Below are positions 1 through 8,140 of a DNA stretch of 28,961 bases, piece by piece; the first letter of the stretch is position 1; each line of letters begins with the position of its first letter. Under the pieces are notes generated by a model. The model saw nothing but the letters and a program-made list of their open reading frames with translations. It had not been told where the DNA came from and did not search any database. This DNA is from JBBSOW01 sp038259365 (GTDB taxonomy: Bacteria; Actinomycetota; Actinomycetes; Propionibacteriales; Propionibacteriaceae), in the NCBI GenBank assembly GCA_038259365.1, contig JBBSOW010000034.1:1-28961 (forward strand). The letters run 5' to 3'. The position numbers were made by a program, and so were the translations under genes.

Positions 1-448
1 GAACTCGGGGGTCTGCATCGATTTGATCCGCGAATGCGAGCTACCGATGTTTGGGGTTTGTCTCGGACTGCAGGCGATGGCGGTGGCGGCCGGCGGTACC
101 GTCGGCCGCGCTCCCGAACTGCGCCACGGCAAGACCTCGCAGATCTTTCACGAACAGGCCGGCGTGTTCGTCGGCCTACCGTCTCCGCTGACGGCCACCC
201 GCTACCACTCCCTCGCCCTCGATCCGCGCACCCTTCCCGCTGAGTACAGCGTCACCGCCCGCACCGAAACCGGCGTGATCATGGCGATGCGGCACAGGAC
301 CCGTCCCTTGGAGGCGGTCCAGTTCCATCCCGAATCGGTGCTAACCCAGGGCGGCTATCAGATGCTGGCCAACTGGCTCACCGAATGCGGGGATGCCGAG
401 GCTCCCGCCCGCGCCGCCGGGTTGGCGCCGCTGATGTCGCTGGCCTGA
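1..448 (+). CDS. trpG/pabA: Anthranilate/aminodeoxychorismate synthase glutamine amidotransferase subunit, 3' part
   Basis: Class I glutamine amidotransferase; it releases ammonia from glutamine for the chorismate-using partner subunit (tryptophan or folate pathway). The frame is open from base 2, so the gene enters from outside the window and only about 148 C-terminal codons are present. The nucleophile elbow reads FGVCLGLQ (Cys in GVCLG), and the His/Glu of the triad lie in VQFHPES near the end. The stretch ATRYHSL is typical of TrpG/PabA. The gene is followed after 18 nt by a convergent DUF881 gene and then crgA, the order known from the origin-proximal region of mycobacteria (trpG, DUF881, crgA). 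Sequence alone does not separate TrpG from PabA; in actinobacteria one copy may serve both pathways. Confidence 0.93.
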   Translation, partial: NSGVCIDLIRECELPMFGVCLGLQAMAVAAGGTVGRAPELRHGKTSQIFHEQAGVFVGLPSPLTATRYHSLALDPRTLPAEYSVTARTETGVIMAMRHRTRPLEAVQFHPESVLTQGGYQMLANWLTECGDAEAPARAAGLAPLMSLA

Positions 449-466
449 GCCGCTTGGCGCCACCCA

Positions 467-1279
467 CTAGCGGTTCTCGGCCGGGCGGGCCCAGCGCAGT
501 TTAGTCGAGCCCACGTAGGCTGGCAGGTCCGCCTTGGAGACGCGCCGCTGCTCATATCCCAGCCCGTAGGCGCGCACGTACTGCCGGTAGACCTCGAGGT
601 ACTTCGAGCCCTTGAGCGCGGCCTCCATCCTCCCCTGGTCGCCGATCGCGGTGATGACGTACGGCGGGGAGTAGGGGATGCCGTGCAGCACGACGGTGTT
701 GCCGACGCACTTGATGCCGGTGGTGGAGATGACGCGCTGGCCCTGAATCGTCATCGCCTCGGCGCCACCGGCCCACATCGCGTTCACCGCCGATTGGATG
801 TCTTGCTGATGCACGACCAGCAGATCCCCCTCCACCCCGGGCGGGGCCACCTCCGGGGGGGCGTCGGTCAGTTCGACTTGCACTCCCGGGCCGGTCAGGG
901 GGGTCAACCCCGCCTCCCGGGCCAGTTCGAGTTCGGCCGTCGCATCCCGGCCATCGGGCCGCTCGGCGGCGGTGAGCTCGTCGACGCGGCGCCGCTGATC
1001 GGCCAGCTGGCTTTGCAGCAACTTGTTGCTGCGCGAAAGCTGTTGCACGAGGTCCACCAGCTCGGTGTTTCGCCCCGGCCGCAGGTCGGTGCCGCGGGCG
1101 TTGATCGAGCTGACCACGATCATCAATCCGGCCACCAGGCAGATCAGCGCCGTCATCGTTCTCGCGCGGGCGGTTCTACCGGGGTGTCGACGTTGGCCAG
1201 ATCGCTGCCGCCCAGCCCAGGCCAACCGGCGCCGGAGCCCGTCCAGCCGGGGATGGCGCGTTGTCTGCGGGTCGGTCAC
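467..1279 (-). CDS. DUF881 family membrane-anchored protein
   Basis: A 270-aa protein with a basic N-terminal cytoplasmic segment (about residues 1-40), one membrane helix (about 42-60, ALICLVAGLMIVV), a coiled-coil stretch (about 75-100, LVQQLSRSNKLLQSQLADQ) and a C-terminal DUF881 domain with the motifs LLVVHQQDIQ, NAMWAGGAEAM and YSPPYVITAIGD. Function of the family is unknown; it is conserved beside crgA and trpG in actinobacteria, which suggests a link to cell envelope or division. Start is GTG at 1277-1279. It is transcribed divergently from crgA across 127 nt. Topology predicts most of the protein outside the membrane. Confidence 0.9.
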   Translation of the reverse strand: MTDPQTTRHPRLDGLRRRLAWAGRQRSGQRRHPGRTARARTMTALICLVAGLMIVVSSINARGTDLRPGRNTELVDLVQQLSRSNKLLQSQLADQRRRVDELTAAERPDGRDATAELELAREAGLTPLTGPGVQVELTDAPPEVAPPGVEGDLLVVHQQDIQSAVNAMWAGGAEAMTIQGQRVISTTGIKCVGNTVVLHGIPYSPPYVITAIGDQGRMEAALKGSKYLEVYRQYVRAYGLGYEQRRVSKADLPAYVGSTKLRWARPAENR

Positions 1280-1406
1280 AGCCGTTCCCGGGCAGAGCGT
1301 CTCGCGCGGCGTAGACTGGGCGTTTCAACCAACTTTTCCGCTCCTGCAATGTGCTAACTACTCCGGTTGTGGCTACGCTACCCAGGACTAACAAGGAGGA
1401 ATAGCG

Positions 1407-1688
1407 TTGCCCGAGTCAAAGGTACGTAAATCCGCGGCCAAGAAGAAGCAGGCCGAGCGCGTCGAGACCGCCCGCGAGGTGGCCAGCGAGCGCGCCGTCT
1501 CGCCGCACAGCCGCCGCTGGGTTCCTCCGGTCTTCATCGCCGTCGGCCTGTTGGGCGTCGCGTGGCTCGTCATCTACTACATCGCCGGACCCAAGGTTCC
1601 GTTGATGAGCGCCCTCAGCGATTGGAACATCCTCATCGGTATGGGCCTGATGGCGTCCTCCTTCATCATCGCGACGCTCTGGAAATAG
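1407..1688 (+). CDS. crgA: Cell division protein CrgA
   Basis: Small (93-aa) membrane protein of the CrgA family, which in mycobacteria and streptomycetes sits at the division septum and helps recruit peptidoglycan synthases and FtsZ-associated proteins. The N-terminus is short, highly charged and cytoplasmic (KVRKSAAKKKQAER). Two membrane helices follow, about residues 43-62 and 72-92, joined by the family-typical GPKVPLMSALSDWN segment, and the protein ends almost at the second helix. The TTG start is chosen because AAGGAGG lies 7 nt upstream. The length matches the family. Neighbours DUF881 and trpG/pabA support the assignment by synteny. Confidence 0.95.
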   Translation: MPESKVRKSAAKKKQAERVETAREVASERAVSPHSRRWVPPVFIAVGLLGVAWLVIYYIAGPKVPLMSALSDWNILIGMGLMASSFIIATLWK

Positions 1689-1709
1689 CTCAGGCGGCTC
1701 GCCGCGCCG

Positions 1710-1779
1710 TTCCAACCTCGGCAGCAGAACGGGTTCCTGGTCAGGTTGCCACTGGGGCCACCGGAAACCGAGGTTAGAA
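1710..1779. repeat. Inverted repeat between convergent crgA and lysS
   Basis: Arms of 12 nt (TTCCAACCTCGG at 1710-1721 and CCGAGGTTAGAA at 1768-1779) pair with a single mismatch around a 46-nt loop that can itself fold partly. It lies between the converging crgA and lysS ends. It could slow transcription from both sides, but there is no U-tract, so a terminator role is only a guess. Confidence 0.35.
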
Positions 1780-1789
1780 CAGGCCGTCC

Positions 1790-3289
1790 CTACCCCTGCG
1801 GCTTGAGCAGGGGAAACAGGATGGTCTCGCGGATGCCGGCGCCGGTGAACAGCATCACCAGCCGGTCCAGGCCGAGACCCATACCCCCCATCGGCGGGGC
1901 GCCGAACTCGAGCGCGGCGAGGAAGTCCTCGTCCAACTGCATGGCCTCGGGGTCTCCGGCCGCGGCGGCGACGGATTGTGCGGTCAGCCGCTCGCGCTGC
2001 ACCACCGGATCGATGAGCTCGGAGAAGCCGGTGCCGCGCTCCATGCCGCCGATGACCAGGTCCCACGCCTCGATGAGGTTCGGGTCCTCGCGATGGGAGC
2101 GTGCCAGGGGCTGGGCGATCGGCGGGTAATCGTAGACGAACGTCGGCTGGATCAGTCCGGGCTCCACCAGCTCCTCGAACAGTTCCATGACGATCTTCTG
2201 CGCACCCCACCCGGCGTCGAGCGCGACGCCGTGGGCGGCGGCGATCTCGATCAGCCGCCGCCGGTCCGTCTCGGGGGTCACCTGTTCGCCCACCGCCTCG
2301 CTGAGCCCGGGGTAGACCGCCAGCCAGCGCCATTCGCCGCCGAGGTCGATCTCGCCGGCCGCGGTCTGGATCGTTCGAGAGCCGAGCAGATCGGCCGCAT
2401 CGACGATGATCCGTTGGGTGAGGGCGGCGATGCTTCGCTGATCACCCCAGGCCTGGTAGGCCTCGAGCATGGTGAATTCGGCGCTGTGAGAGGAGTCGAT
2501 GCCCTCGTTGCGAAAGATCCGCCCCATCTCATAGACCCGATCGACCCCACCGATCATGGCCCGCTTGAGGAACAGCTCCAAGGCGATCCGCAGGGTCATG
2601 TCGTTGTCGAAGGCGTTGAGGTGGGTGTGGAAGGGGCGAGCCGCCGCCCCGCCGTGGACGAGCTGGAGGACGGGCGTCTCCACCTCGAGGTAGCCTTGGG
2701 CGTGCAAGGTTTCGCGGATGCTGCGGGTGATCGCCGCGCGGGTACGCACCATATCGCGAGCCTCCTCGCGGACCACGAGATCGGCGTGGCGCTGGCGGAC
2801 CCGCGACTCCTCGGACAGGACGTTATGCATGGTCGGCATCGGCCGCAGGGCCTTGGCGGCCAGTTCCCAGGACGTGGCCATGACCGACAGCTCGCCGCGG
2901 CGCGACGAGATCACCCGCCCGGTCACCGAGACCAGATCACCCAGATCGATGTCGGACTTCCACGCGTCGAGCGGGCGCTGGCCCACCTCGGCCAGCGACA
3001 ACATCACCTGCAGCCGAGCACCGGAATCCTCGGCGGTGAAGCCGTCGGCCCGCGTCGCAAAACAAAGCCGGCCGGTGAAGCGTGCGAACACCACCCGTCC
3101 GCTGACGCTGACGATCTCCTCCGTCTCCTCGCCCGCCTCGAGATGACCCCACTCCTCGCGCACCTGCGCCATCGTGTGGGTCCGCGGCACCGAGACCGGG
3201 TAGGGTTCGACGCCGGCGTCGAGCAACCGCTCGCGCTTCTCCCGCCGGATGCGTAGTTGTTCGGGCAGTCCGTGCTCGTGCTCAGTCAC
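1790..3289 (-). CDS. lysS: Lysyl-tRNA synthetase, class II
   Basis: Attaches lysine to tRNA-Lys in the cytoplasm. The 499-aa length is normal for bacterial LysS. The N-terminal OB-fold anticodon-binding domain spans about residues 45-155 (VSVSGRVVFARFTGRLCF). The class II catalytic core shows motif 1 (YLEVETPVLQ), motif 2 (MGRIFRNEGIDSSHSAEFTMLE) and motif 3 (GLGLDRLVMLFTGAGIRETILFP) close to the C-terminus. The GTG start at 3287-3289 is preceded by TAGGCT six nt upstream, so the message is probably leaderless. No extra MprF-like membrane domain is present, so this is LysS rather than a LysX fusion. It converges on crgA. Confidence 0.96.
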   Translation of the reverse strand: MTEHEHGLPEQLRIRREKRERLLDAGVEPYPVSVPRTHTMAQVREEWGHLEAGEETEEIVSVSGRVVFARFTGRLCFATRADGFTAEDSGARLQVMLSLAEVGQRPLDAWKSDIDLGDLVSVTGRVISSRRGELSVMATSWELAAKALRPMPTMHNVLSEESRVRQRHADLVVREEARDMVRTRAAITRSIRETLHAQGYLEVETPVLQLVHGGAAARPFHTHLNAFDNDMTLRIALELFLKRAMIGGVDRVYEMGRIFRNEGIDSSHSAEFTMLEAYQAWGDQRSIAALTQRIIVDAADLLGSRTIQTAAGEIDLGGEWRWLAVYPGLSEAVGEQVTPETDRRRLIEIAAAHGVALDAGWGAQKIVMELFEELVEPGLIQPTFVYDYPPIAQPLARSHREDPNLIEAWDLVIGGMERGTGFSELIDPVVQRERLTAQSVAAAAGDPEAMQLDEDFLAALEFGAPPMGGMGLGLDRLVMLFTGAGIRETILFPLLKPQG

Positions 3290-3295
3290 CCCAAC

Positions 3296-3301
3296 AGCCT
3301 A
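3296..3301 (-). promoter_or_regulatory. Probable -10 element of lysS (leaderless)
   Basis: TAGGCT on the minus strand, six nt before the GTG of lysS, placing the transcription start on or next to the start codon. No convincing -35 was seen. Confidence 0.45.
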
Positions 3302-3390
3302 GCGATCTGCGAAGGGGGCAGCAGAACCCTTGACGTGGTTTGGCGGACCTGACCGAACGCCACGCCGGGGCCCGGCCGTCGCCCAACCGA

Positions 3391-3396
3391 TAGGGT
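3391..3396 (+). promoter_or_regulatory. Probable -10 element of the ATP-grasp operon (leaderless)
   Basis: TAGGGT lies six nt before the ATG at 3403 and there is no Shine-Dalgarno sequence in the gap, suggesting a leaderless transcript for the ATP-grasp/Alpha-E/transglutaminase genes. No clear -35 is seen. Confidence 0.4.
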
Positions 3397-3402
3397 TCTG
3401 CC

Positions 3403-5040
3403 ATGTCCCCCCACCTCGACGACTACCAGGTTGGCGTCGCCTTCGACGAGATGGTTGATCGGGACGGTCAGGTCCGCCCGGCCTACGAGGCTCTGCAGGC
3501 CTCGCTGTCCTCCATGGGCCCAGACGATCTGCGGGCCATCGCGGATTCGCTGGTGAGCAACTACATCGACGCCGGGGTGACCTTCGACGTCGGCGGGGTG
3601 GAGCGGCCGTTCCCCCTCGACGCCATCCCGCGGGTGTTGACGTCGAGCGAATGGGAGACCATCGAGGCCGGGGTGTCCCAGCGCGTTCGCGTCCTGGAGG
3701 CGTTCCTCGACGACGTCTACTCCGACTCCGACTGCGTCAGCGACGGCGTCATTCCCCGCAGACTGCTTTCCACCTCGACCCATTTCCACCGCGCCGTGCA
3801 CGGGGTCCGCCCGCCCAACGGGGTCCGCATCCACGTCTCGGGCATCGACCTCATCCGCACCCCGGCCGGCGACGTCCGCGTGTTGGAGGATAACGCCCGC
3901 GTACCCAGCGGGGTCTCCTACGTCATGACCAACCGCTCGGCGATGGCCTCGGCCATGCCGGATTCCTTCCAACGCCAGCGCATCCGGCCGGTGTCGAGCT
4001 ACCCGATGAAGCTGTTGACGGCGCTACGCAAGGCCACCCCGCACGGCGTCGACGATCCCAACATCGTGGTGCTCACCCCCGGGGTCTACAACTCCGCCTA
4101 CTTCGAGCACACCCTGCTGGCCCGCACGATGGGCGTCGAACTGGTCGAAGGCCGCGACCTCGAATGCCGCCGTGGCAAGGTCTACATGCGCACCACGAGG
4201 GGCCTGCAGCGCGTGGACGTGATCTATCGCCGCATCGACGACGAGTTCCTCGATCCGGTGCACTTTCGCGCCGACTCCATGCTGGGCGTGCCGGGCCTGA
4301 TCAACGCGGTCCAATCGGGCGGGGTCACGCTGGCCAACGCGGTCGGCAACGGGGTGGCCGACGACAAGCTCGTCTACACCTACATCCCCGACCTCACCCG
4401 CTACTACCTCAGCGAAGAGCCGATCATCAAAAACGTCGACACCTGGCGGCTGGAAGATCGCCCAAGCCGAGAGGAGGTCTTGGACCGCCTCGACGAGTTG
4501 GTGGTCAAGCCCGTCGACGGCTCCGGCGGCAAGGGCATCGTGATCGGGCCCGTCGCCACGAAGGACCAGCTCGACGAACTGCGCGCCAAGATCATCGAGG
4601 ATCCGCGCGGCTGGATCGCCCAGCCCCTGTTGCAGCTGTCGACGGTGCCTACCCTGATCGAGCAGAAACTCGCCCCGCGCCATGTCGACCTGCGCCCCTT
4701 CGCCGTCAACGACGGGGACTCGGTCTGGGTGCTGCCAGGAGGCCTCACGCGGGTCGCGCTACCCGAGGGTGAGCTCATCGTGAACTCCAGCCAAGGCGGA
4801 GGCAGCAAGGACACCTGGGTGATCTCGGGTCCCAGGCAGCACGTCCCGATCGAGACCCCGCCCGCCGAGCCCAGCGAGGAGATTCAGATTTTCCCCGAGG
4901 CCATGGAGATCGCCCGGGGGGCCATCGTGCAGATCGGCTCCCTCAGCCATCCCGCCCCCGCGCCCGAGCAACACGCGCAGGCCGAGCAGCAGCAGCAGGA
5001 CCAGCAGGCACGGTCCGACGCGGGAGGTCGCCCATGCTGA
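3403..5040 (+). CDS. Circularly permuted ATP-grasp protein (DUF404/DUF407 type)
   Basis: A 545-aa member of the circularly permuted ATP-grasp family (CPATPgrasp, related to M. tuberculosis Rv2411c). ATP-grasp enzymes join a carboxylate to an amine through an acyl phosphate; the substrate of this family is not established, but peptide or amide ligation has been proposed. Visible landmarks are the N-terminal DEMVDRDGQVRPAYEAL, the family signature LEDNARVPSGVSYVMTNR around residue 165, the Gly-rich nucleotide loop VVKPVDGSGGKGIVIG around residue 367, and IEQKLAPRHVDLRPFAV. The last ~30 residues form a Gln-rich, Pro/Ala-rich tail without a conserved look. Its stop overlaps the next start by 7 nt (ATGCTGA), so translation is probably coupled to the Alpha-E gene. 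The cluster with Alpha-E and transglutaminase-like genes is widespread. Confidence 0.93.
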   Translation: MSPHLDDYQVGVAFDEMVDRDGQVRPAYEALQASLSSMGPDDLRAIADSLVSNYIDAGVTFDVGGVERPFPLDAIPRVLTSSEWETIEAGVSQRVRVLEAFLDDVYSDSDCVSDGVIPRRLLSTSTHFHRAVHGVRPPNGVRIHVSGIDLIRTPAGDVRVLEDNARVPSGVSYVMTNRSAMASAMPDSFQRQRIRPVSSYPMKLLTALRKATPHGVDDPNIVVLTPGVYNSAYFEHTLLARTMGVELVEGRDLECRRGKVYMRTTRGLQRVDVIYRRIDDEFLDPVHFRADSMLGVPGLINAVQSGGVTLANAVGNGVADDKLVYTYIPDLTRYYLSEEPIIKNVDTWRLEDRPSREEVLDRLDELVVKPVDGSGGKGIVIGPVATKDQLDELRAKIIEDPRGWIAQPLLQLSTVPTLIEQKLAPRHVDLRPFAVNDGDSVWVLPGGLTRVALPEGELIVNSSQGGGSKDTWVISGPRQHVPIETPPAEPSEEIQIFPEAMEIARGAIVQIGSLSHPAPAPEQHAQAEQQQQDQQARSDAGGRPC

Positions 5041-5972
5041 GCCGCATCGCCGAATCCCTGTTCTGGATCGGGCGCTACATCGAGCGCGCCGACGGCACCG
5101 CGCGGATCCTGCAGGTGCAGCTACGGTTGCGCGTCGAGGATCCCTGGGTGCCCGAGAACGCCAGCTGCCGATCGCTCCTGGCGCTGATGGGCGTCGACAT
5201 CGACGAATCCGAGGCCGAAGAACTCGGCCATGAGGACCTGCTGCGGCTCCTGGGCTGGGACAACACCGAAGGGGCCTCACTCGTCTCCTCCTTTCGGCAC
5301 GCCCGCGAGAATGCGCGCCGCGCACGCGAGGTGATCCCGTCCTCGCTGTGGCAGACCATCAACAAGACCTGGCAGCAGACGCCGCGCCAACCCGTCTCGA
5401 TCGGGCGCAGCCAGCCGTTCTTGGACTGGGCCCTGGAACGGGCCTCGTTGTTCACGGGCGTGGCCCGGCAGAGCATGATCCGCGACGAGGGCTGGCAGTT
5501 TCTATTGCTCGGGCGCAGCATCGAGCAGATCGACATGACCTCGCGCCTGCTGGCCAGCGCGAGCCCGGAGTTCGGCCACACCCCCTGGCCGGCGGTCCTG
5601 CGGGGGGTCGGCGCGCACGACGCCTTCCTGCGCACCTACCGCGGCTTTCGCACCGATCACGAAGCGGCGGAGTTTCTGATCCTGGATCACCGGTTGCCGC
5701 GCTCGATCATGCACGGAATGGATGAGGCGTTCAACTCGCTGCGCAACGTCCGCGGATCCGAGGAACTGACCACCGGCGACGACGACGCCCTGCGGATGCT
5801 GGGGCGGCTGCGGGCCCGGATCCGCTACGCCGACATCTTCTCCCTGATGGAGAATCTGGGCGCGGAGATGACCCAGATCCAAGACATCTGCGACGCCGTG
5901 AGCGCCGCCATCACCACCGACTTCTTCGCCGCCGCCGAGCAGCCCTCGTGGATCACGGAGCGAATCCTGTGA
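5034..5972 (+). CDS. Alpha-E domain protein
   Basis: A 312-aa, all-helical Alpha-E (DUF403) protein, the usual partner of the CPATPgrasp gene and related to M. tuberculosis Rv2410c. The N-terminus MLSRIAESLFWIGRYIERAD is the family hallmark; further motifs are WQFLLLGRSIEQIDMTSRLL and AAEFLILDHRLPRSI. The biochemical role is unknown; the fixed association with an ATP-grasp enzyme and a transglutaminase-like protein suggests a shared complex that makes or trims a small peptide-like product. The start overlaps the upstream stop by 7 nt. A 61-nt gap with a separate ribosome site follows before the transglutaminase gene. Confidence 0.93.
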   Translation: MLSRIAESLFWIGRYIERADGTARILQVQLRLRVEDPWVPENASCRSLLALMGVDIDESEAEELGHEDLLRLLGWDNTEGASLVSSFRHARENARRAREVIPSSLWQTINKTWQQTPRQPVSIGRSQPFLDWALERASLFTGVARQSMIRDEGWQFLLLGRSIEQIDMTSRLLASASPEFGHTPWPAVLRGVGAHDAFLRTYRGFRTDHEAAEFLILDHRLPRSIMHGMDEAFNSLRNVRGSEELTTGDDDALRMLGRLRARIRYADIFSLMENLGAEMTQIQDICDAVSAAITTDFFAAAEQPSWITERIL

Positions 5973-6033
5973 CCGCCGACCCGCAGCACCAGCCCGATGT
6001 CGGGCCAATCGAGGATGGGCAGGGAGAATCGCC

Positions 6034-6882
6034 ATGAGAGTGGGCATCGAACACATCACGGGGTTCTCCTACGCCGACCCCGTCCGCGCGTCGTTCAATC
6101 AGGCCCGGATGACCCCCGTCAACACCCCGGATCAGACCGTGTGGTCGTCGCGGATCACGGTCGATCCGACCCCGTGGAGCTACACCCTGGCCGACTACTA
6201 CGGCAACCTCGTCACGACGTTCGAGGTGCACGAGTCCCACAGTAGGCTCACGGTGCGCAGCGACATCGTCGTGGACACCCACCACGACCAGTCTCTCGAC
6301 GTCGGGCGCGAGCTGACGACCGACCTGGGCTTTTCGGAGTTGCTGGACACGTCGGTGCGCGACGAGTTCGCCGAGTTCCTCGAGCTCAGCCCCCGGGTGA
6401 ATCCCCACCCCGATCTCGTCGACGCCCTCTTGACGTGGCCGGACTCCAAGACTCCTCGCCGGGCCGCCCTGGACGCCTGCACGCTGATCTTCGACCGCTT
6501 GCGCTATCAAAGCGGGGCCAGCCAGGTCAACAGCGTCGCCGCCGACATCTGGGCCGACGGGCGCGGGGTGTGCCAAGACTTCTCCCACGTCACGATCGGG
6601 GCGTTGCGCTCGTTGGGCGTCCCGACTCGCTACGTCTCGGGATATCTGCATCCGGGCTCCGAGAACAGGTTCCAGACCGTCGACGCCGAAAGCCATTCGT
6701 GGGTGGAATGGTGGTGCGGCAGCTGGATCGCCTTCGACCCCACCGCCAACAGCCAAATCGGCAATCACTACGTTCGCGTCGGCCACGGCCGCGATTACGG
6801 CGACGTCCCGCCGCTGCGCGGCACCTACGCCGGTGGCGAGTCGGAGATGTTCGTCACCGTGCGCCTGACCCAACTGGGCTGA
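6034..6882 (+). CDS. Transglutaminase-like cysteine protease family protein
   Basis: A 282-aa protein with a bacterial transglutaminase N-terminal domain (about residues 1-90, MRVGIEHITGFSYADPV) and a transglutaminase/protease core. The catalytic triad is readable: Cys180 in GVCQDFSH, His221 in AESHSWVEW and Asp235 in AFDPTAN. No signal peptide is evident, so it probably acts in the cytoplasm. The homologous M. tuberculosis gene is Rv2409c, again next to Alpha-E and ATP-grasp genes. In such clusters the enzyme has been proposed to hydrolyse or form isopeptide bonds in the product of the ATP-grasp partner. ATG at 6034 follows GGGAGA at normal spacing. Confidence 0.93.
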   Translation: MRVGIEHITGFSYADPVRASFNQARMTPVNTPDQTVWSSRITVDPTPWSYTLADYYGNLVTTFEVHESHSRLTVRSDIVVDTHHDQSLDVGRELTTDLGFSELLDTSVRDEFAEFLELSPRVNPHPDLVDALLTWPDSKTPRRAALDACTLIFDRLRYQSGASQVNSVAADIWADGRGVCQDFSHVTIGALRSLGVPTRYVSGYLHPGSENRFQTVDAESHSWVEWWCGSWIAFDPTANSQIGNHYVRVGHGRDYGDVPPLRGTYAGGESEMFVTVRLTQLG

Positions 6883-6896
6883 CATTGGGAGAAGGC

Positions 6897-6902
6897 TAGA
6901 TT
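6897..6902 (+). promoter_or_regulatory. Possible -10 element of the UPF0145 gene (leaderless)
   Basis: TAGATT lies six nt before the ATG at 6909, while the nearest Shine-Dalgarno-like sequence is too far away. This suggests the gene can be transcribed separately from the transglutaminase gene 26 nt upstream. No acceptable -35 at 16-18 nt. Confidence 0.3.
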
Positions 6903-6908
6903 TAGACC

Positions 6909-7664
6909 ATGAGCTACGGACAGAATCCAGGCGGCTACCCCCCAGACCAGAACCAGCCCGGTTACGGGCAGCAGGGCGGACAACCCGGTTACGGGCAGCA
7001 AGGGGGCCAGCCGGCCTACGGGCAACAAGGGGGCCAACCCGGTTACGGCCAACAGGGCGGGCAGCCAGCCTACGGCCAGCAAGGGGGCCAACCTCCCTAC
7101 GGCCAGCAGGGTTACGGACAACCACAGCAGGGCTGGCGTGCGCCGCAACAGCCGCCCGCCGGTCCGCCTCCCCAGCAGGCCGAACAGAACCCTCTCCCGG
7201 CCAAGCCGGCCCCGATGAACCTTCCGGTGGCGGTGACCACGTTGAACTCCGTCTCGGGGCGCGACGTGGCAAGCGAACTCGGACCGGTCATGGGCGTCAT
7301 CGCTCGGGTGCGCGACGTGCCTCCCAGCCCCAATGCCCTCGAGGCGTACGCGGGGATGCTGAACCGGTCTCGCCGGGAGGCCATCCAGCGGTTGGCCGCC
7401 CAGGCCGAGGCGATCGGCGCGGACGCGGTTGTCGGGCTCCGGTTCGATTCGAGCGAGATCACCCAAACCCTCAGCGAGGTCTGCGCCTACGGGACGGCCG
7501 TTCAGTTCGTGTCCACCGAGTCCGCTGCTCAGGCCGACTCCGCGCAGGACGAGACCACCGACCAAAACGCAACGGAACCGGACGACGATCGCCCCGCCCA
7601 AAGCCAGGAGTCCTCGACAGCCCCCAGCGAGCCCGGTGGCTGGCCGTACGGATCGAGCAGCTAA
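6909..7664 (+). CDS. YbjQ/UPF0145-like protein with Gln/Gly/Tyr-rich repeat tail
   Basis: A 251-aa protein in three parts. Residues 1-75 are low complexity with six tandem units of the form QPxYGQQGG (residues 16-68), ending in YGQPQQGW. Residues 100-200 resemble the UPF0145/YbjQ fold: VTTLNSVSGRDVASELGPVMG, then RREAIQRLAAQAEAIGADAVVGLRFD and a closing YGTAVQF strand; E. coli YbjQ shows the same order of motifs. Residues 200-251 are acidic and disordered. YbjQ family proteins assemble into pentamers in crystal structures but lack an agreed function. The repeat tail is reminiscent of prion-like assembly domains and is rich in glutamines, the amine-acceptor residue of transglutaminases; the neighbouring gene encodes a transglutaminase-like protein 26 nt upstream. 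Confidence 0.85.
   Translation: MSYGQNPGGYPPDQNQPGYGQQGGQPGYGQQGGQPAYGQQGGQPGYGQQGGQPAYGQQGGQPPYGQQGYGQPQQGWRAPQQPPAGPPPQQAEQNPLPAKPAPMNLPVAVTTLNSVSGRDVASELGPVMGVIARVRDVPPSPNALEAYAGMLNRSRREAIQRLAAQAEAIGADAVVGLRFDSSEITQTLSEVCAYGTAVQFVSTESAAQADSAQDETTDQNATEPDDDRPAQSQESSTAPSEPGGWPYGSSS
6954..7112 (+). repeat. Six tandem 27-nt repeats encoding QPxYGQQGG
   Basis: Five full units and one shortened unit, varying at the third residue (G, G, A, G, A, P). Synonymous variation between units (cagcag, caacaa, cagcaa) shows that the array is not a very recent expansion, yet the amino acid pattern is kept. Confidence 0.9.
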
Positions 7665-7693
7665 CTAGCCGAACTCCGCCGCGCCAAAACCGA

Positions 7694-8140
7694 TCAGCCA
7701 ATAAGGGTTCCACGCGGGGCGATCCATGCGTGCCGAAAGTCCTCTCGGAGGCAACCGATGTGTTCGAAGTCGTGATCGTAGTGCAACACAGTGGCCACGT
7801 TGGCAACCGCGTAGGCTGCGATCACCGTGTCTACCGCACCAACGGCCCGCACCAGGCCGCTGTTGAATAGAGCGCCTTGGATGTCGAGCACCAAGGCGCT
7901 GCTCGGGTGGATTTCGCAGTCCGCGAACTCGCCCAAGAATTTCCGAACGGCATCATGGTCGTTGCCGCTGCGAGCGCTGAACCCTACCTCGGCGACCACC
8001 GGTGGGCATACCAACATGGCCCACGGCGAATGCCTTGCCAGTAGCTGATCCATGGCCGTCCGAACCGGGGCCTGCTGCAAGCGCTGCCACACGCTGTTGT
8101 CGACAATAAAGCGTTGTTCAACCCGTGACCGATTGCTCAA
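7694..8140 (-). CDS. vapC: PIN-domain toxin (VapC type)
   Basis: A 148-aa PIN-domain ribonuclease, the likely toxin of a type II toxin-antitoxin pair. The acidic metal-binding residues are present: Asp14 (FIVDNSVW), Glu51 (VVAEVGFS), Asp104 (GAVDTVIAAYA) and Asp122/Asp124 (HYDHDFEHI). The last motif, DTVIAAYA followed by VLHYDHDFEHI, is characteristic of VapC proteins. Translation seems to start at TTG 8138-8140, whose last two bases are shared with the stop of the upstream antitoxin gene (TTGA), so toxin synthesis is coupled to antitoxin synthesis. The RNA target cannot be deduced. Confidence 0.9.
   Translation of the reverse strand: MSNRSRVEQRFIVDNSVWQRLQQAPVRTAMDQLLARHSPWAMLVCPPVVAEVGFSARSGNDHDAVRKFLGEFADCEIHPSSALVLDIQGALFNSGLVRAVGAVDTVIAAYAVANVATVLHYDHDFEHIGCLREDFRHAWIAPRGTLIG

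Noticed and set aside
1976..3256. A 426-codon open frame antisense to lysS
   Set aside because: lysS has all class II synthetase motifs; the other strand shows a His/Arg/Asp-rich shadow sequence.
6954..7112. CRISPR-like direct repeats
   Set aside because: Units are contiguous 27-nt coding repeats without spacers and translate into a regular peptide.
5953..7272. Long minus-strand frame across the transglutaminase and UPF0145 genes
   Set aside because: It crosses a real gene boundary and its repeats are the mirror of the QPxYGQQGG array.
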